Assembly (NCBI RefSeq): GCF_010548305.1
Contig: NZ_JAAGLV010000004.1
Coordinates: forward strand, 310,001-374,000
Reading direction: 5' to 3'
Origin: Streptomyces sp. SID13031
GTDB lineage: Bacteria > Actinomycetota > Actinomycetes > Propionibacteriales > Kribbellaceae
DNA: 64,000 bases
The notes under the pieces were generated by a model, which was not told the origin of the DNA, did not search any database, and worked only from the letters and a program-made list of their open reading frames with translations. Each line of letters starts with the position of its first letter. Position 1 is the first letter of the stretch. Positions 1 through 9,106 of the stretch are shown piece by piece. The translations under genes and the position numbers were made by a program.

Positions 1-308
1 AACAGCGCGTTCCGGCCGCGGAAGTTCAGCTTCGCCAGCGCGTAGCCGACCATCGAGCAGAACAGCAGGTTGCCGGCCGTCACGGCGATCGCGACGATCC
101 CCGAGTTGAGGAAGTACCGGGGGAAGTTGGCCTTGCTGAACAGGTCGTCGTAGTTCTGCGTGGTCGGTGCCTCGGGCAACCAGGTCGGCGGGACCCGGAG
201 CAGCTCGCCCTGGGTCTTGAAGGAGCCGAGCAGCATCCACAGGAACGGCGCGGCCACCGCGATCAGTCCGAGCACGGCGATCAGGTAGATCCACCAGGTC
301 TTGCGCAT
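1..308 (-). CDS. Carbohydrate ABC transporter permease, MalG type (partial)
   Basis: This is the N-terminal part of the second inner-membrane permease of a sugar ABC importer; the gene runs off the left edge. The translation starts with a short basic tail and one hydrophobic segment, then a hydrophilic extracytoplasmic stretch and a second membrane segment, as in MalG-type subunits. The ATG overlaps the stop of the upstream permease in an ATGA arrangement, so the two subunits are translationally coupled and probably made in equal amounts. The EAA loop that contacts the ATPase lies outside the window. Confidence 0.9.
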   Translation of the reverse strand, partial: MRKTWWIYLIAVLGLIAVAAPFLWMLLGSFKTQGELLRVPPTWLPEAPTTQNYDDLFSKANFPRYFLNSGIVAIAVTAGNLLFCSMVGYALAKLNFRGRNAL

Positions 309-1312
309 CACTTCTCCCTCAGCAGTTTGAACTGGAGGAAGGTGACGACGGCGATCACGACGAACAACAGGTAGCTCATCGCCGTGGCGACGCCGTAGTT
401 GCCGAACCCGAACTGCTGGTAGGTGTACATCGACACCGAGACGGTGCTGTTCAGCGGACCGCCCTGCGTCATCACGAACGGCTCCTCGAAGAACTGCAGG
501 TAGCCGATCCCGGTGGTGACGCTGGTGAACAGGATCGTCGGCCTGAGCAACGGCAGGATCAGGTACCGGAACCGTTGCCACGAGCCCGCACCATCGAGCT
601 GGCCGGCCTCCTCGACGGTCTGCGGGATGCCCTGCAGACCGGCCAGGAAGATGATCATCGGCGCGCCGAAGTTGCGCCAGACGGCCATCATGATCAGCGA
701 CGGCATCGCCCAGGTCTTCGAGGCGAGCCAGTTCGGCCCGTCGATGCCGACCCAGGACAAGGCTGTGTTCAGCAGCCCGGAGTCCGGGGCCAGGACGAAC
801 CGCCAGATCACTGCGATGGCGACGATCGAGGTGATCACCGGTAGGTAGTACGCGACCTTGAACAGGCTCTGGAACCGCTTGACCCCGCGATCCAGCAGGA
901 CCGCTGCGGCCAGCGCGAGGCCGAGTGTCAACGGGACGCCGACCAGGACGAAGTACGCGGTGTTGAGCGCGGCCTTGCGGAATGTCTCATCCGACAGCGC
1001 CTTGATGTAGTTGTCCAAGCCGACGCCGTTCACCGCCAACGGGGTCCGCAAATCGCGCTGCTTGAGATCGGTGAAGCTCATCCCGAGTGAGCCCAGCACG
1101 GGTCCGGCGGTGAAGGCGAGGAAGAGAACGACGAACGGCAGCGTGAGGATCCAGGCAGCGGCAGTCTGGCGCCCGGCGGCCCCTGACCGTCCCGCACGAC
1201 CGGCTCGTCTGCCTCCCGCCCCTCCCGCCCCGCCCGACCGCCGTGGCGGCCGGGCGGCGAGGGCGTCCTTTGCCCCGGGCGCGGCTGAGCCTTGTAGTGA
1301 TGTCGAGTTCAC
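308..1312 (-). CDS. Carbohydrate ABC transporter permease, MalF type
   Basis: First permease of a sugar importer, 334 residues. The first 50 or so residues are a low-complexity Ala/Gly/Arg tail, followed by six hydrophobic segments. The EAA-loop region near residue 240 reads EEAGQLDGAG, the usual contact for the ATPase. The GTG start lies 5 bases after the binding-protein stop, so it is in the same operon. No ATPase gene is visible; many actinobacterial sugar importers share a single MsiK-type ATPase encoded elsewhere, which would explain this (family knowledge, not shown here). Confidence 0.92.
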   Translation of the reverse strand: MNSTSLQGSAAPGAKDALAARPPRRSGGAGGAGGRRAGRAGRSGAAGRQTAAAWILTLPFVVLFLAFTAGPVLGSLGMSFTDLKQRDLRTPLAVNGVGLDNYIKALSDETFRKAALNTAYFVLVGVPLTLGLALAAAVLLDRGVKRFQSLFKVAYYLPVITSIVAIAVIWRFVLAPDSGLLNTALSWVGIDGPNWLASKTWAMPSLIMMAVWRNFGAPMIIFLAGLQGIPQTVEEAGQLDGAGSWQRFRYLILPLLRPTILFTSVTTGIGYLQFFEEPFVMTQGGPLNSTVSVSMYTYQQFGFGNYGVATAMSYLLFVVIAVVTFLQFKLLREK

Positions 1313-1317
1313 CCTGA

Positions 1318-2610
1318 TCAGCTACCGGTGCCGATCGACGCGGCCTTGGTCTGGATCGCCTTCGCCGTGTCGGCGGGGGACTGGCCGGCCTTGGCCATCT
1401 TCTCCACCTCGGCGTCGAACGCGGTGGCGACCTGCTCCCAGTTCACGATCGCGGGCGGCGCCTTGGCGTCGTCGAGCTGCTTGCCGAAGACCGGCAGTAG
1501 CGGGTCACCCGCGATACTCGGGTCTTCCCAGGCGCTCTTCACGGCCGGCAGGTCGGTCGACAGCTTGAACCACTGCGCCTGCGTCTTCGCGTCGGACAGC
1601 CACTTGACCAGCTTCCAGGCGCTGTCCTTGTTCTTGCTGTTCTTGAAGACGACGAAGTTGCTGCCGCCGACGAACGACGTCGCGGTCTTGTTCTTCGGCA
1701 GCTGGAAGACGCCGATATTCGACTTGATCTTGTCGCCGCCGAGCTTGGCCACCGAGCCGGCCATCCATGGACCGGAGATGAACATCGGCACCTGACCGCT
1801 GACGAACTGCGCCTCGGTCTGGTTCGGCGGCAGGTCGGTCCCGGCGAGCTTGTCGGTGAAGAAGCTCTGGTAGTACTTGAGCCCCTCCTGCATCTCCGGC
1901 GTGTCGAAGGTGAACTCCTTCTGGTCGTCCCCGGTGATCGACGCCCCCGCGGACCAGGCGAACGGCATCACGGTCTGCCACGAGCCGGTACCACCCGGCT
2001 GCAGGTTGATCCCGTACTTCGCGCCCGCCTTCTCCTTCATCGCCTTGGCCATCGCCTTGAGCCCGTCCCAGTCGGTCGGGGGCGTGGTGATGCCGGCCTT
2101 GGCGGCGAGATCCTTGCGGTAGTAGACCAGTCGCGTCTCGACGTACCAGGGCACGCCATAGCTGGTGTCGCCGACCTTGGTGGTCTCGTTCGCACCCTCG
2201 AAGAAGCCGGAGGTGTCGATACTGGCCGGCGTCGGGTCGAGCGCGTCGAGGTCGGCGAACTCACCCATCCAGGTGGTGCCGACCATGGCGGCGTCCGGCA
2301 CGGTCTGAGCGGTGATCGCGGTGGTGAACTTGCTGTGCGCGGCGTCCCACGGGATCGGCGTGACCTTCACCTTGACGCCCGGGTTGGCCTGCTCGAAGGC
2401 GGCCGTCAGCTTGGGCAGGGCCTCGCCCTCGGTGCCCATCGCCCAGACGGTCAGCTCGCCGGTGGCGGGTCCGTCCCCGATACTGGTGGTTGCCTTGGGC
2501 GCCGATTCGCCGGTGTCGGCCGAGCGGCCGCAGCCGGTCAGCGCGAGGGCCGTGGCCGTGAATGCCGCACCGCCGATCACCAGTCGGCGGCGGGTGGTTT
2601 GGGTGAACAT
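1318..2610 (-). CDS. Extracellular sugar-binding lipoprotein of ABC importer
   Basis: Solute-binding protein of family 1 (UgpB/MalE-like), 430 residues. The start chosen is the ATG at 2610, preceded by GAGGAG on the minus strand; an in-frame start 26 codons upstream would put a charged stretch before the signal. The N-terminus has three consecutive arginines, a hydrophobic core and a lipobox ending in Cys27 (LTGC), so the mature protein is membrane-anchored outside the cell. It begins 13 bases after the lacI stop and is followed after 5 bases by the MalF-type permease. The substrate cannot be read from sequence; a plant-derived oligosaccharide is a guess from the lacI context. Confidence 0.92.
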   Translation of the reverse strand: MFTQTTRRRLVIGGAAFTATALALTGCGRSADTGESAPKATTSIGDGPATGELTVWAMGTEGEALPKLTAAFEQANPGVKVKVTPIPWDAAHSKFTTAITAQTVPDAAMVGTTWMGEFADLDALDPTPASIDTSGFFEGANETTKVGDTSYGVPWYVETRLVYYRKDLAAKAGITTPPTDWDGLKAMAKAMKEKAGAKYGINLQPGGTGSWQTVMPFAWSAGASITGDDQKEFTFDTPEMQEGLKYYQSFFTDKLAGTDLPPNQTEAQFVSGQVPMFISGPWMAGSVAKLGGDKIKSNIGVFQLPKNKTATSFVGGSNFVVFKNSKNKDSAWKLVKWLSDAKTQAQWFKLSTDLPAVKSAWEDPSIAGDPLLPVFGKQLDDAKAPPAIVNWEQVATAFDAEVEKMAKAGQSPADTAKAIQTKAASIGTGS

Positions 2611-2623
2611 CAGTTGTTTCTCC

Positions 2624-3664
2624 TCAACCGGTTGATCGTGCTGCCTGTGTTTCCCCCGGCCCCGTGCCGCAACTACCGCGCAGCACAAGCTCAGTCCCCA
2701 GTACGTCGTTCCGTGCCCGCGTCCGCTCGCCGCTGATCCGCTCGTGCAACCGCTGCGCCGCCAGCCGGCCCAACTCGGCCATCGGCTGCCGCACGGTCGT
2801 CAACCCCGGTCGCACGTACCGAGCCGCCATCACGTCGTCCCACCCGGTCACCACGACCTGATCGGGGACGGTGACACCGCCTTCCCCCAGCGTCTTGAGG
2901 ATCGCCAGCGCCAACTCGTCATTGGCGCAGACCAGTCCGTCCACCTCGATGGTTGTCTCCAGCAACGTCAGGGCGAAGGCAGCTCCCGCTGCCTCGGTGA
3001 GCGGAACTCGCTCAGGCTTCGGTACTTCGAGCCCGTGAGCCCGCAGTGCCGCCGAGAATCCCGCGTACCGCTCGGACACGTCGTACGAGCTGGCTGGGTC
3101 ACCGACGAACAGGAGGTTCTTGCGGCCGTGCTCCAGCAGGCGGTTGGTGAGTTGCTCGGCGCTGGTTGCGCTCTCGGTGCGGACCGAGTCGCAGCCGGTG
3201 ACCGGCGGATGGGCGACCAGGACGACCGGCACGTTCGCCCGCCGCAGATCCTGTACGGCCGGCAGATCCAGTGCGTTGCCATGGACAACGATCCCGTCCA
3301 CCCGCCCGGCCAGGTCGCGCAGGTTCCGGGCCGGATCCGGGTTTCCGTGGGTGACCGTGAGGATCACGCTCTGCCCGTGTTCGCCGGCCCAGCGTTCGTA
3401 GCCCATCAGCAGGTCCCCGTAGAACGGGCCGGCCAGGTCGGGCAGCACGAGCCCGTGCGCCTCGTGACGTTGCACCGCGAGACTTCGGGCGGCTCGCAGT
3501 GGCACGTAGTTCAGCTCGCGCGCCGCCTGGTCGACCCGGGCTCTCGCCTTCGCCGATACCGGCCCGGTCCCTTGCAGGACACGGGAAACCGTCGCGATCG
3601 ACAGCTTCGCCAGCGCCGCGACGTCGTAGATCGTCGTGGGCCTGCCGGTCGGTCCGGACGCCAT
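2624..3664 (-). CDS. LacI-family transcriptional regulator
   Basis: A 346-residue repressor with the LacI helix-turn-helix at residues 10-32 (TIYDVAALAKLSIATVSRVL) and a C-terminal periplasmic-binding-protein-like sugar-sensing domain. It is the first gene of the operon that encodes the binding protein and both permeases, so autoregulation and sugar-responsive control of the importer are likely. A palindromic LacI-type operator lies 36 bases upstream of the start. Its helix residues match the AAGCGCTT class of operator, consistent with the site seen. Confidence 0.93.
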   Translation of the reverse strand: MASGPTGRPTTIYDVAALAKLSIATVSRVLQGTGPVSAKARARVDQAARELNYVPLRAARSLAVQRHEAHGLVLPDLAGPFYGDLLMGYERWAGEHGQSVILTVTHGNPDPARNLRDLAGRVDGIVVHGNALDLPAVQDLRRANVPVVLVAHPPVTGCDSVRTESATSAEQLTNRLLEHGRKNLLFVGDPASSYDVSERYAGFSAALRAHGLEVPKPERVPLTEAAGAAFALTLLETTIEVDGLVCANDELALAILKTLGEGGVTVPDQVVVTGWDDVMAARYVRPGLTTVRQPMAELGRLAAQRLHERISGERTRARNDVLGTELVLRGSCGTGPGETQAARSTG

Positions 3665-3699
3665 CCTCGGTGCTCCTCAGGTCGGGCTGCTGGTGAAAG

Positions 3700-3713
3700 T
3701 GGAAGCGCTTACA
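3700..3713. promoter_or_regulatory. LacI-family operator upstream of the sugar operon
   Basis: TGGAAGCGCTTACA has a perfect AAGCGCTT core and near-symmetric flanks, the usual operator form for LacI-family regulators. It lies between the divergent lacI gene and the phosphatase gene, so binding could affect both, but autorepression of the lacI operon is the simplest reading. Confidence 0.8.
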
Positions 3714-3792
3714 GTTTTCGACCCTGCCTTGGATCGATGCCGTTGGTCAAGGGGTCGTGCGGGGTGGATCACCTATCTGGGACGATATTGGG

Positions 3793-4380
3793 GTGAGCAC
3801 ACACGCGGAGTCAGCGGAGCGGAAGGACCGGCTGTGGCTGGTCCGTCACGGGGAGACCGAGTGGAGCAAGTCGGGCCGGCACACGTCGACGACAGACCTC
3901 CCGCTGACGGCGGAAGGGGAGCGGATCGCGGCATCGCTGAAGGACCGGCTTGCTGCGCAGGAGTTCGACCTCGTGCTGACCAGCCCGCGCCGGCGTGCCC
4001 GGCGGACGGCGGAGCTCGCGGGCTTCGCACAGGCCGAGGTCGACGACGACCTGGTCGAGTGGGACTACGGCGACTACGAGGGCATCACCACCGCGGAGAT
4101 CCGCAAGACCGTCCCTGGCTGGACGGTCTGGGCTGACCCCGTACCCAACGGCGAAACCCCGAAGCAGGTCTCAGCCCGCCTCGACCGCGTCAACGGCCGG
4201 ATCGCGGCCGTGGACGGCGATGTCCTGGTCTTCGGTCACTCCCACGCCCTACGCGCCCTGACGGCCCGCTGGCTCGAGCTGGACGTCACCGAGGGTCGCC
4301 ACTTCGTCCTCAACACCGCCACCGTCTCCGTCCTCGGCTGGGACCGAGGCTCCCCGGCCGTCCACCAGTGGAACGCCTGA
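3793..4380 (+). CDS. Histidine phosphatase family protein
   Basis: A 195-residue phosphoglycerate-mutase-like phosphatase. The catalytic RHG motif is at residues 18-20 (LVRHGETEW), with the second arginine in SPRRRARRTAEL, the acidic WDYGDYEG segment and the second catalytic His in VFGHSHALRALTARWL. I chose the GTG at 3793; an in-frame ATG at 3757 exists but would add a tail unlike the family. The substrate is unknown; relatives act on phosphosugars or small phosphomonoesters. It converges on the GNAT gene with 7 bases between. Confidence 0.85.
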   Translation: MSTHAESAERKDRLWLVRHGETEWSKSGRHTSTTDLPLTAEGERIAASLKDRLAAQEFDLVLTSPRRRARRTAELAGFAQAEVDDDLVEWDYGDYEGITTAEIRKTVPGWTVWADPVPNGETPKQVSARLDRVNGRIAAVDGDVLVFGHSHALRALTARWLELDVTEGRHFVLNTATVSVLGWDRGSPAVHQWNA

Positions 4381-4387
4381 CCCGACG

Positions 4388-5194
4388 CTAGCTGGGCGAC
4401 CACTCGTAGAGGTCGATCGTGCAGAGTTCCCGGAATCCGAGGCCGGTATAAACGGATCGGCCCGCGGGTGACGACCCCAGTACTGCGGCCTCGAGGCCCG
4501 AGTCCCGCGCCTCCCGTAGTACGGCGGCCGTGATCGCGGCGCCGATTCCGCGCCGCCGGGCTGCTGGGACCGTCATCACGAAATACACGCCCGCGACCCC
4601 GGACGCCAGGAACACCGTCACGGTCGCAACCGGCTTGCCGTCGAGATACCCGAGGTAGTGCCGCCAAGGATCGGCGACACCCAATCGCCGATAGACCTCG
4701 GCCACCCATCGGGCTTCTTTCACGCCTTCGCCGAAGCCTTGACCTAAGGTCTCCGCCCAAGTGGCCAGCCCGTTCACGTCCGTCACCCGCTCGACCCGCA
4801 ACCCGGCGGCCTCCGCCTCGCGCAACTCGGTGAGCCGCAGAGCCATACCGGGCTCGCTCCCACCGTGGGAGAAGCCGGCGGCCAGGAGACGATCACCAAG
4901 ATCCAGCGGCCGCATCGAAGGCCCGACGTGCCAGCTCCCCGGTATGCCGAGATCCTTCAACTCCTGAAGGGAATCCGCGACCACGCGATCCGCGGCTTCG
5001 CCACCGTCGAGAACGCAGGAGACCACCGCGTTGTGGTAGTCGAGCGGCGACCCACCAAGACTCCACTGCACGCCGTCCGCTCGCTGCCGCCCACCACCCG
5101 CGGCCCCCATCGCCAGCAAGAGCTCAGCCGCGTTGTCCTCGATCGCCCGGATCAGCTCGGCGGTGTCGCTCTCGGTAGGCTCGGCATCGTCCAT
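4388..5194 (-). CDS. GNAT-family N-acetyltransferase
   Basis: A 268-residue protein. The acetyl-CoA-binding motif A, AARRRGIGAAITAAVL, is near residue 210 and is followed by the usual beta-strand and the YTGLGFRE segment. The N-terminal 110 residues are an additional domain of the type found in double-GNAT folds, with no clear acetyl-CoA motif. Substrate unknown. Confidence 0.85.
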   Translation of the reverse strand: MDDAEPTESDTAELIRAIEDNAAELLLAMGAAGGGRQRADGVQWSLGGSPLDYHNAVVSCVLDGGEAADRVVADSLQELKDLGIPGSWHVGPSMRPLDLGDRLLAAGFSHGGSEPGMALRLTELREAEAAGLRVERVTDVNGLATWAETLGQGFGEGVKEARWVAEVYRRLGVADPWRHYLGYLDGKPVATVTVFLASGVAGVYFVMTVPAARRRGIGAAITAAVLREARDSGLEAAVLGSSPAGRSVYTGLGFRELCTIDLYEWSPS

Positions 5195-5252
5195 ACCTGC
5201 GAGTCTCCGCCACTCGGCCCCGGGGCTCGACCCATTTATCCGGCAGCGCGTT

Positions 5253-5669
5253 TTATCCCGGCAGCGCGTTCCACTGGGCGAGTGTCGAGGCCAGCAGCGT
5301 CGCGGTGGGCAGGTTCTCGAACTCCTCGCGGCTCACGAATCGGGCGTCCAGGGCGTCGTCCCCGGCCGTCAGCGTGCCACCGACCGACTCCGCCTGGTAG
5401 TCACGGATCACGTACAGCTTGCCGTTCGGGGCGTCTCGCTCGACCTCGCCGACCAGCTCCCCGACCTCGACCCGCAGGCCCGTTTCCTCGGCGACCTCGC
5501 GCGCCACGGCGGTCGGATCGTCCTCGCCCGGCTCGACCCGGCCGCCCGGCAACGACCACAGCCCGCGACCCGGTTCGTTGGCTCGCTGGATCACGAGCAG
5601 CCGGTGCTCCTCGTCGTACACGAGAGCCCCGACACAGTCGACGCGGTCGGCATCCATGTGGAGAACCAT
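5253..5669 (-). CDS. NUDIX hydrolase
   Basis: A small NUDIX pyrophosphohydrolase of about 138 residues. The full Nudix box is present, from GGRVEPGE to REVAEETGL, with all metal-binding glutamates. The start is uncertain: ATG at 5669 is used, with TTG at 5684 and ATG at 5657 as alternatives and no clear ribosome-binding site, so the transcript may be leaderless. The substrate, a nucleoside diphosphate linked to some moiety, is not predictable. Confidence 0.85.
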   Translation of the reverse strand: MVLHMDADRVDCVGALVYDEEHRLLVIQRANEPGRGLWSLPGGRVEPGEDDPTAVAREVAEETGLRVEVGELVGEVERDAPNGKLYVIRDYQAESVGGTLTAGDDALDARFVSREEFENLPTATLLASTLAQWNALPG

Positions 5670-5737
5670 AAGAGTTCGTGGCAAGCACCGATAGCATCAG
5701 CGCTGACAGTTGTCCAGAGAAGGGATCCCGATCACTC

Positions 5738-6622
5738 GTGCGCATCGACCTGCACACCCATTCGAACCGCTCGGACGGCACCGACCCGGTCGACGTCCTG
5801 ATCGCGCACGCGAAGCGGGACGGCCTGGATGTGATCGCGCTCACCGATCACGACACCGCCGACGGCTGGGGCGAGGGGCGACGGGCAGCCGAGGACCTCG
5901 GGATCGGCTTCGTGCCGGGGATCGAGATCTCCTGCAAGCTGAGCGGTATCAGCGTGCACCTGCTCGGGTACCTGCCGGACCCGTCGTACCAGCCACTGGC
6001 CGATGAGCTGGCCACGGTCCGTGAGGGCCGTACCGACCGGCTGCCGTCGATCGTGGCCCGGCTCAACGAGATGGGCGTCGCGCTGACCGTCGACGAGGTG
6101 CTCGCGCAAGCGACCGGGACGCCGTCCGTCGGCCGCCCGCACGTCGCCGACGCGCTGGTCGCCAACGGGACGGTCGCGAACCGCAGCGAGGCTTTCGACC
6201 GGTTCCTGGCCGACGGGCGGCCGGGGCACGTCTCGCACTACGCGATCGAGCCGGGTCGCGCGATCGACCTGGTCTGCGCGGCGGGCGGCGTACCGGTGAT
6301 CGCCCATCCGTGGGGCCGGTCCAGCTACAAGGTGATGACCGCGGAGATGATCGCTCAGCTGGTCTCCGACCATGGCCTGGCCGGGATCGAGGTGGACCAC
6401 CAGGATCATTCGCCGGAGTCCCGTACTGCGTTGCGCGCGATCGCCCAGGATCTCGGCATCATCTACACCGGGTCGAGCGATCACCACGGGGTCGGCAAGA
6501 TCGACCACGAGCTCGGCGTGAACACGACCGACCCGGAGCAGTTCCAGCGGCTCCTCGACGTCGCCAAGTCGAACGCGGCCGCCGCCACCGACGCGACGGT
6601 GCCCGAGGCGTACCTGCCGTGA
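5738..6622 (+). CDS. PHP-domain phosphoesterase (TrpH/RNase AM-like)
   Basis: A 294-residue PHP metallophosphatase. The four PHP motifs are visible: LHTHSNRSDG at the N-terminus, LTDHDT near residue 36, GIEISC near 65 and the C-terminal GSSDHHG; AHPWG supplies another metal ligand. Relatives hydrolyse 3',5'-nucleoside bisphosphates or trim RNA 5' ends. The GTG at 5738 follows an AGAAGGGA ribosome-binding site and gives the family's usual N-terminus. Its stop overlaps the MarC start (GTGA). Confidence 0.9.
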   Translation: MRIDLHTHSNRSDGTDPVDVLIAHAKRDGLDVIALTDHDTADGWGEGRRAAEDLGIGFVPGIEISCKLSGISVHLLGYLPDPSYQPLADELATVREGRTDRLPSIVARLNEMGVALTVDEVLAQATGTPSVGRPHVADALVANGTVANRSEAFDRFLADGRPGHVSHYAIEPGRAIDLVCAAGGVPVIAHPWGRSSYKVMTAEMIAQLVSDHGLAGIEVDHQDHSPESRTALRAIAQDLGIIYTGSSDHHGVGKIDHELGVNTTDPEQFQRLLDVAKSNAAAATDATVPEAYLP

Positions 6623-7236
6623 ACAGCGTCATCAACCTCTCGCTGCTCAGCTCGGTCTTCGTCACGCTGTTCGTGATCATGGACCCGCCGGGCACGGTGC
6701 CGGTGTTCATCTCGCTGACGGCTGGGCAGTCGCGCGCGGTCCGGAAGAAGGCCGCCTGGCAGGCGGTGCTGGTCGCGTTCGGCGTGATCGTCGTCTTCGC
6801 GGCTTTCGGCCAGCAGATCCTGAGTCATCTCGGGATCACGCTGCCGGCGCTGCAGTGCGCGGGCGGGCTGCTGCTCCTGCTGATCGCGTTGCAGCTGCTG
6901 ACCGACACCGCCGAGGACCCGGTCCAGACGAAGAACGTGAACATCGCCTTCGTCCCGCTCGGTACGCCGCTGCTGGCCGGCCCGGGCGCGATCGTCGCCA
7001 CGATGGTGTTCGTCCAGCGCGCCGACGGTTCGCTGCCGGACGTGGTCGCGATCTCGGTCGGGATCGTGCTGATCCACCTGGTGATGTGGCTGACGCTGCG
7101 CTTCTCCGGGCTGATCATGCGGGTGCTGGGGGAGAACGGCGTGCTGCTCGTCACCCGGATCGCGGGTCTGCTGCTGAGCGCCATCGCCGTCCAGCTCGTC
7201 GCGGACGCGGTGACGGACTTCATCAAGGCCAGTTGA
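6619..7236 (+). CDS. MarC-family membrane protein
   Basis: An integral membrane protein of 205 residues with six hydrophobic segments, the usual MarC/UPF0056 size. The first segment contains the family signature MDPPGTVPVF, and a second re-entrant-like GTPLLAGPGAI motif is near residue 117. Function in the family is unsettled; the original link to multiple antibiotic resistance has not held up. Start GTG overlaps the PHP stop. Confidence 0.9.
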   Translation: MNSVINLSLLSSVFVTLFVIMDPPGTVPVFISLTAGQSRAVRKKAAWQAVLVAFGVIVVFAAFGQQILSHLGITLPALQCAGGLLLLLIALQLLTDTAEDPVQTKNVNIAFVPLGTPLLAGPGAIVATMVFVQRADGSLPDVVAISVGIVLIHLVMWLTLRFSGLIMRVLGENGVLLVTRIAGLLLSAIAVQLVADAVTDFIKAS

Positions 7237-7237
7237 G

Positions 7238-8164
7238 GTGAACGACACGCTGCCGGGGATGCCGACGAAGCTGTTCGTGGCGACGCCGACGAAACTGCTC
7301 AACTTCGCCGACTGCAAGCGCAAGTACCGCTACACCTACCTCGAGTCGCCGCGCCCGCCGAAGGGCCCGCCGTGGGCGCACAACACGGTCGGCGGGATCG
7401 TGCACGAGGTCCTCGCCGAGTTCTTCGGCCGGTGGCCGGCCTCCCGTCGTACGCCGGACGAGGTGGTCGCCAAGATCCGCTCGAGCTGGCGGCAGGAGGG
7501 CTTCCGCGACGAGCAGCAGGCGCTCACCTGGCGCGAACGGGCCACCGAAATGGTCCTCGGCTACCTCCGCGACAGCGACCCGTACTACGAACCGCTCGGC
7601 GTGGAGCGCACCGTCGCCTTCACCACCGAGCGCGCCAGCCTGCGCGGCCGGGTGGACCGGATCGACGAACGCCCCGCCCGCGACGGCAGCGGCGGGACCG
7701 AGCTCGTCATCGTCGACTACAAGACCGGCCGGCATCCGCTGACCAGCACGGACGCGCGGTCGTCGCTCGCAATGGCGCTCTACGTGTTGGGGGCTCGCCG
7801 AGTCCTGCGTCGCCCGTCGACGCGGGTCGAGCTGCACCACCTCCCGACCAACACGGTCGCGGCGGCCGACCACGACGACGCCTCGCTGGCCCGCCACCAA
7901 CGCCGCGCCGAGTCGATCGCCGACGACGCCGCGGCGGCCGAGGCGCGCTGGCGTACCGGGCTCACCCTCGCCGAGGCCGACGAGGTCTTCCCGCCAGAGC
8001 CGTCCGCGCTGTGCGGCTGGTGCGACTTCTCCCGGATCTGCCCCCAAGGCCGCCGGGTAGCCCCATCACGAGACCCCTGGGCAGCCCTCGAAGCCGCAGA
8101 GTCGGACGACCCCGCCCCGCCCATCACAGAGCCCATCACAGAGCCCGTCGCCGAGGCAGGCTGA
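7238..8164 (+). CDS. RecB-family PD-(D/E)XK nuclease with Fe-S cysteines
   Basis: A 308-residue stand-alone nuclease. Motifs in order: first cysteine in FADCKRKY (residue 27), HEVLAEFF, VDRIDE, and the catalytic core VIVDYKTGR near residue 163; three further cysteines in CGWCDFSRIC near residue 266. One N-terminal plus three C-terminal cysteines is the arrangement that holds a 4Fe-4S cluster in AddB and Cas4 nucleases. It has no helicase domain. It follows marC after 1 base, so co-transcription is likely. ATG at 7259 is an alternative start. Confidence 0.88.
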   Translation: MNDTLPGMPTKLFVATPTKLLNFADCKRKYRYTYLESPRPPKGPPWAHNTVGGIVHEVLAEFFGRWPASRRTPDEVVAKIRSSWRQEGFRDEQQALTWRERATEMVLGYLRDSDPYYEPLGVERTVAFTTERASLRGRVDRIDERPARDGSGGTELVIVDYKTGRHPLTSTDARSSLAMALYVLGARRVLRRPSTRVELHHLPTNTVAAADHDDASLARHQRRAESIADDAAAAEARWRTGLTLAEADEVFPPEPSALCGWCDFSRICPQGRRVAPSRDPWAALEAAESDDPAPPITEPITEPVAEAG

Positions 8165-8263
8165 CACCGCTGTCACGGCTGGTGCCCCCATGCCAGCCAG
8201 ATGTGCGCGTCATACCAGCGGACACCAGCAGTCTGTAGTCACCAAGAGCCTGAGGGGTGACTG

Positions 8264-9106
8264 ATGACTGTGAAGACTGTCGGCCAGGTGGGTGTGCCCG
8301 GCGCAACGCTGTACTACGAATCGACCGGCTCCGGTCCGGTCCTGTTGCTGATCGCCGGGGGCGGCACCGACGCGTCGGTGTTCGACGGCATCGTGCCGCA
8401 GCTCGCCGCGCGGTACACGGTCGTCACCTACGACCCACGCGGCAACTCCCGCAGCCCATACGACGCCGAGCCGGTCGACGAGCGCGTCGACCTGGCCGCT
8501 GAGGACGCGCTGGCCGTGCTCGACACGGTCGCCGGTGGCGAGTCGGCCTACGTGTTCGGCAGCAGCTCCGGCGCGATCACCGCGATGGAACTGCTCGTCC
8601 GCCATCCAGACCGGATCCGCCTGCTGATCGCGCACGAACCACCCGCGATCGAACTGTTGCCGGACGCAACCGAAGCGCGGGCGTTCTTCCGATCGGTGTA
8701 CGACACCTACCAGCGCGACGGCCGGCTCGCGGCAGACCAGTTGTTCTTCGGTGGGATCGGACTGGACGACGAGGACAGGCTGCCACCAGCCGCCGACCTG
8801 CCGCCGGAGTTCCGGAAGGTGGCCGAGCGGATGGAGGCCAACAGCGAGATCTTCTACGCGCACAAACTCCTGCCGTTCACCAGCTACGTGCCCGACGTCG
8901 CAGCCCTGGTCGCACTTGAGGACAAGCTCGTACCGGCGGTCGGCAGCGAGTCATCGAAAGTACTGCCCGCCGAACCGATCCTCGCGCTGGCCGATCGAGT
9001 CGGCTGGGACGTCATCGCGTTCCCTGGCGGGCACGGCGGCTATGCGAGTGACCCGTTCGAGTTCGCCACCTTGCTGCAGCGCGTACTGACGGGAGACCTG
9101 CGATGA
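8264..9106 (+). CDS. Alpha/beta hydrolase (first of a tandem pair)
   Basis: A 280-residue alpha/beta hydrolase. Nucleophile elbow GSSSG (in VFGSSSGAITAM) near residue 105, oxyanion region after strand 3, and the C-terminal His in GGHGGYAS. An AGGGG ribosome-binding site precedes the ATG. The gene overlaps its paralogue by ATGA, and the two share most of their N-terminal strand pattern (PGATL.YE.TGSGP, YDPRGNSRS), showing a tandem duplication. Substrate unknown. Confidence 0.88.
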   Translation: MTVKTVGQVGVPGATLYYESTGSGPVLLLIAGGGTDASVFDGIVPQLAARYTVVTYDPRGNSRSPYDAEPVDERVDLAAEDALAVLDTVAGGESAYVFGSSSGAITAMELLVRHPDRIRLLIAHEPPAIELLPDATEARAFFRSVYDTYQRDGRLAADQLFFGGIGLDDEDRLPPAADLPPEFRKVAERMEANSEIFYAHKLLPFTSYVPDVAALVALEDKLVPAVGSESSKVLPAEPILALADRVGWDVIAFPGGHGGYASDPFEFATLLQRVLTGDLR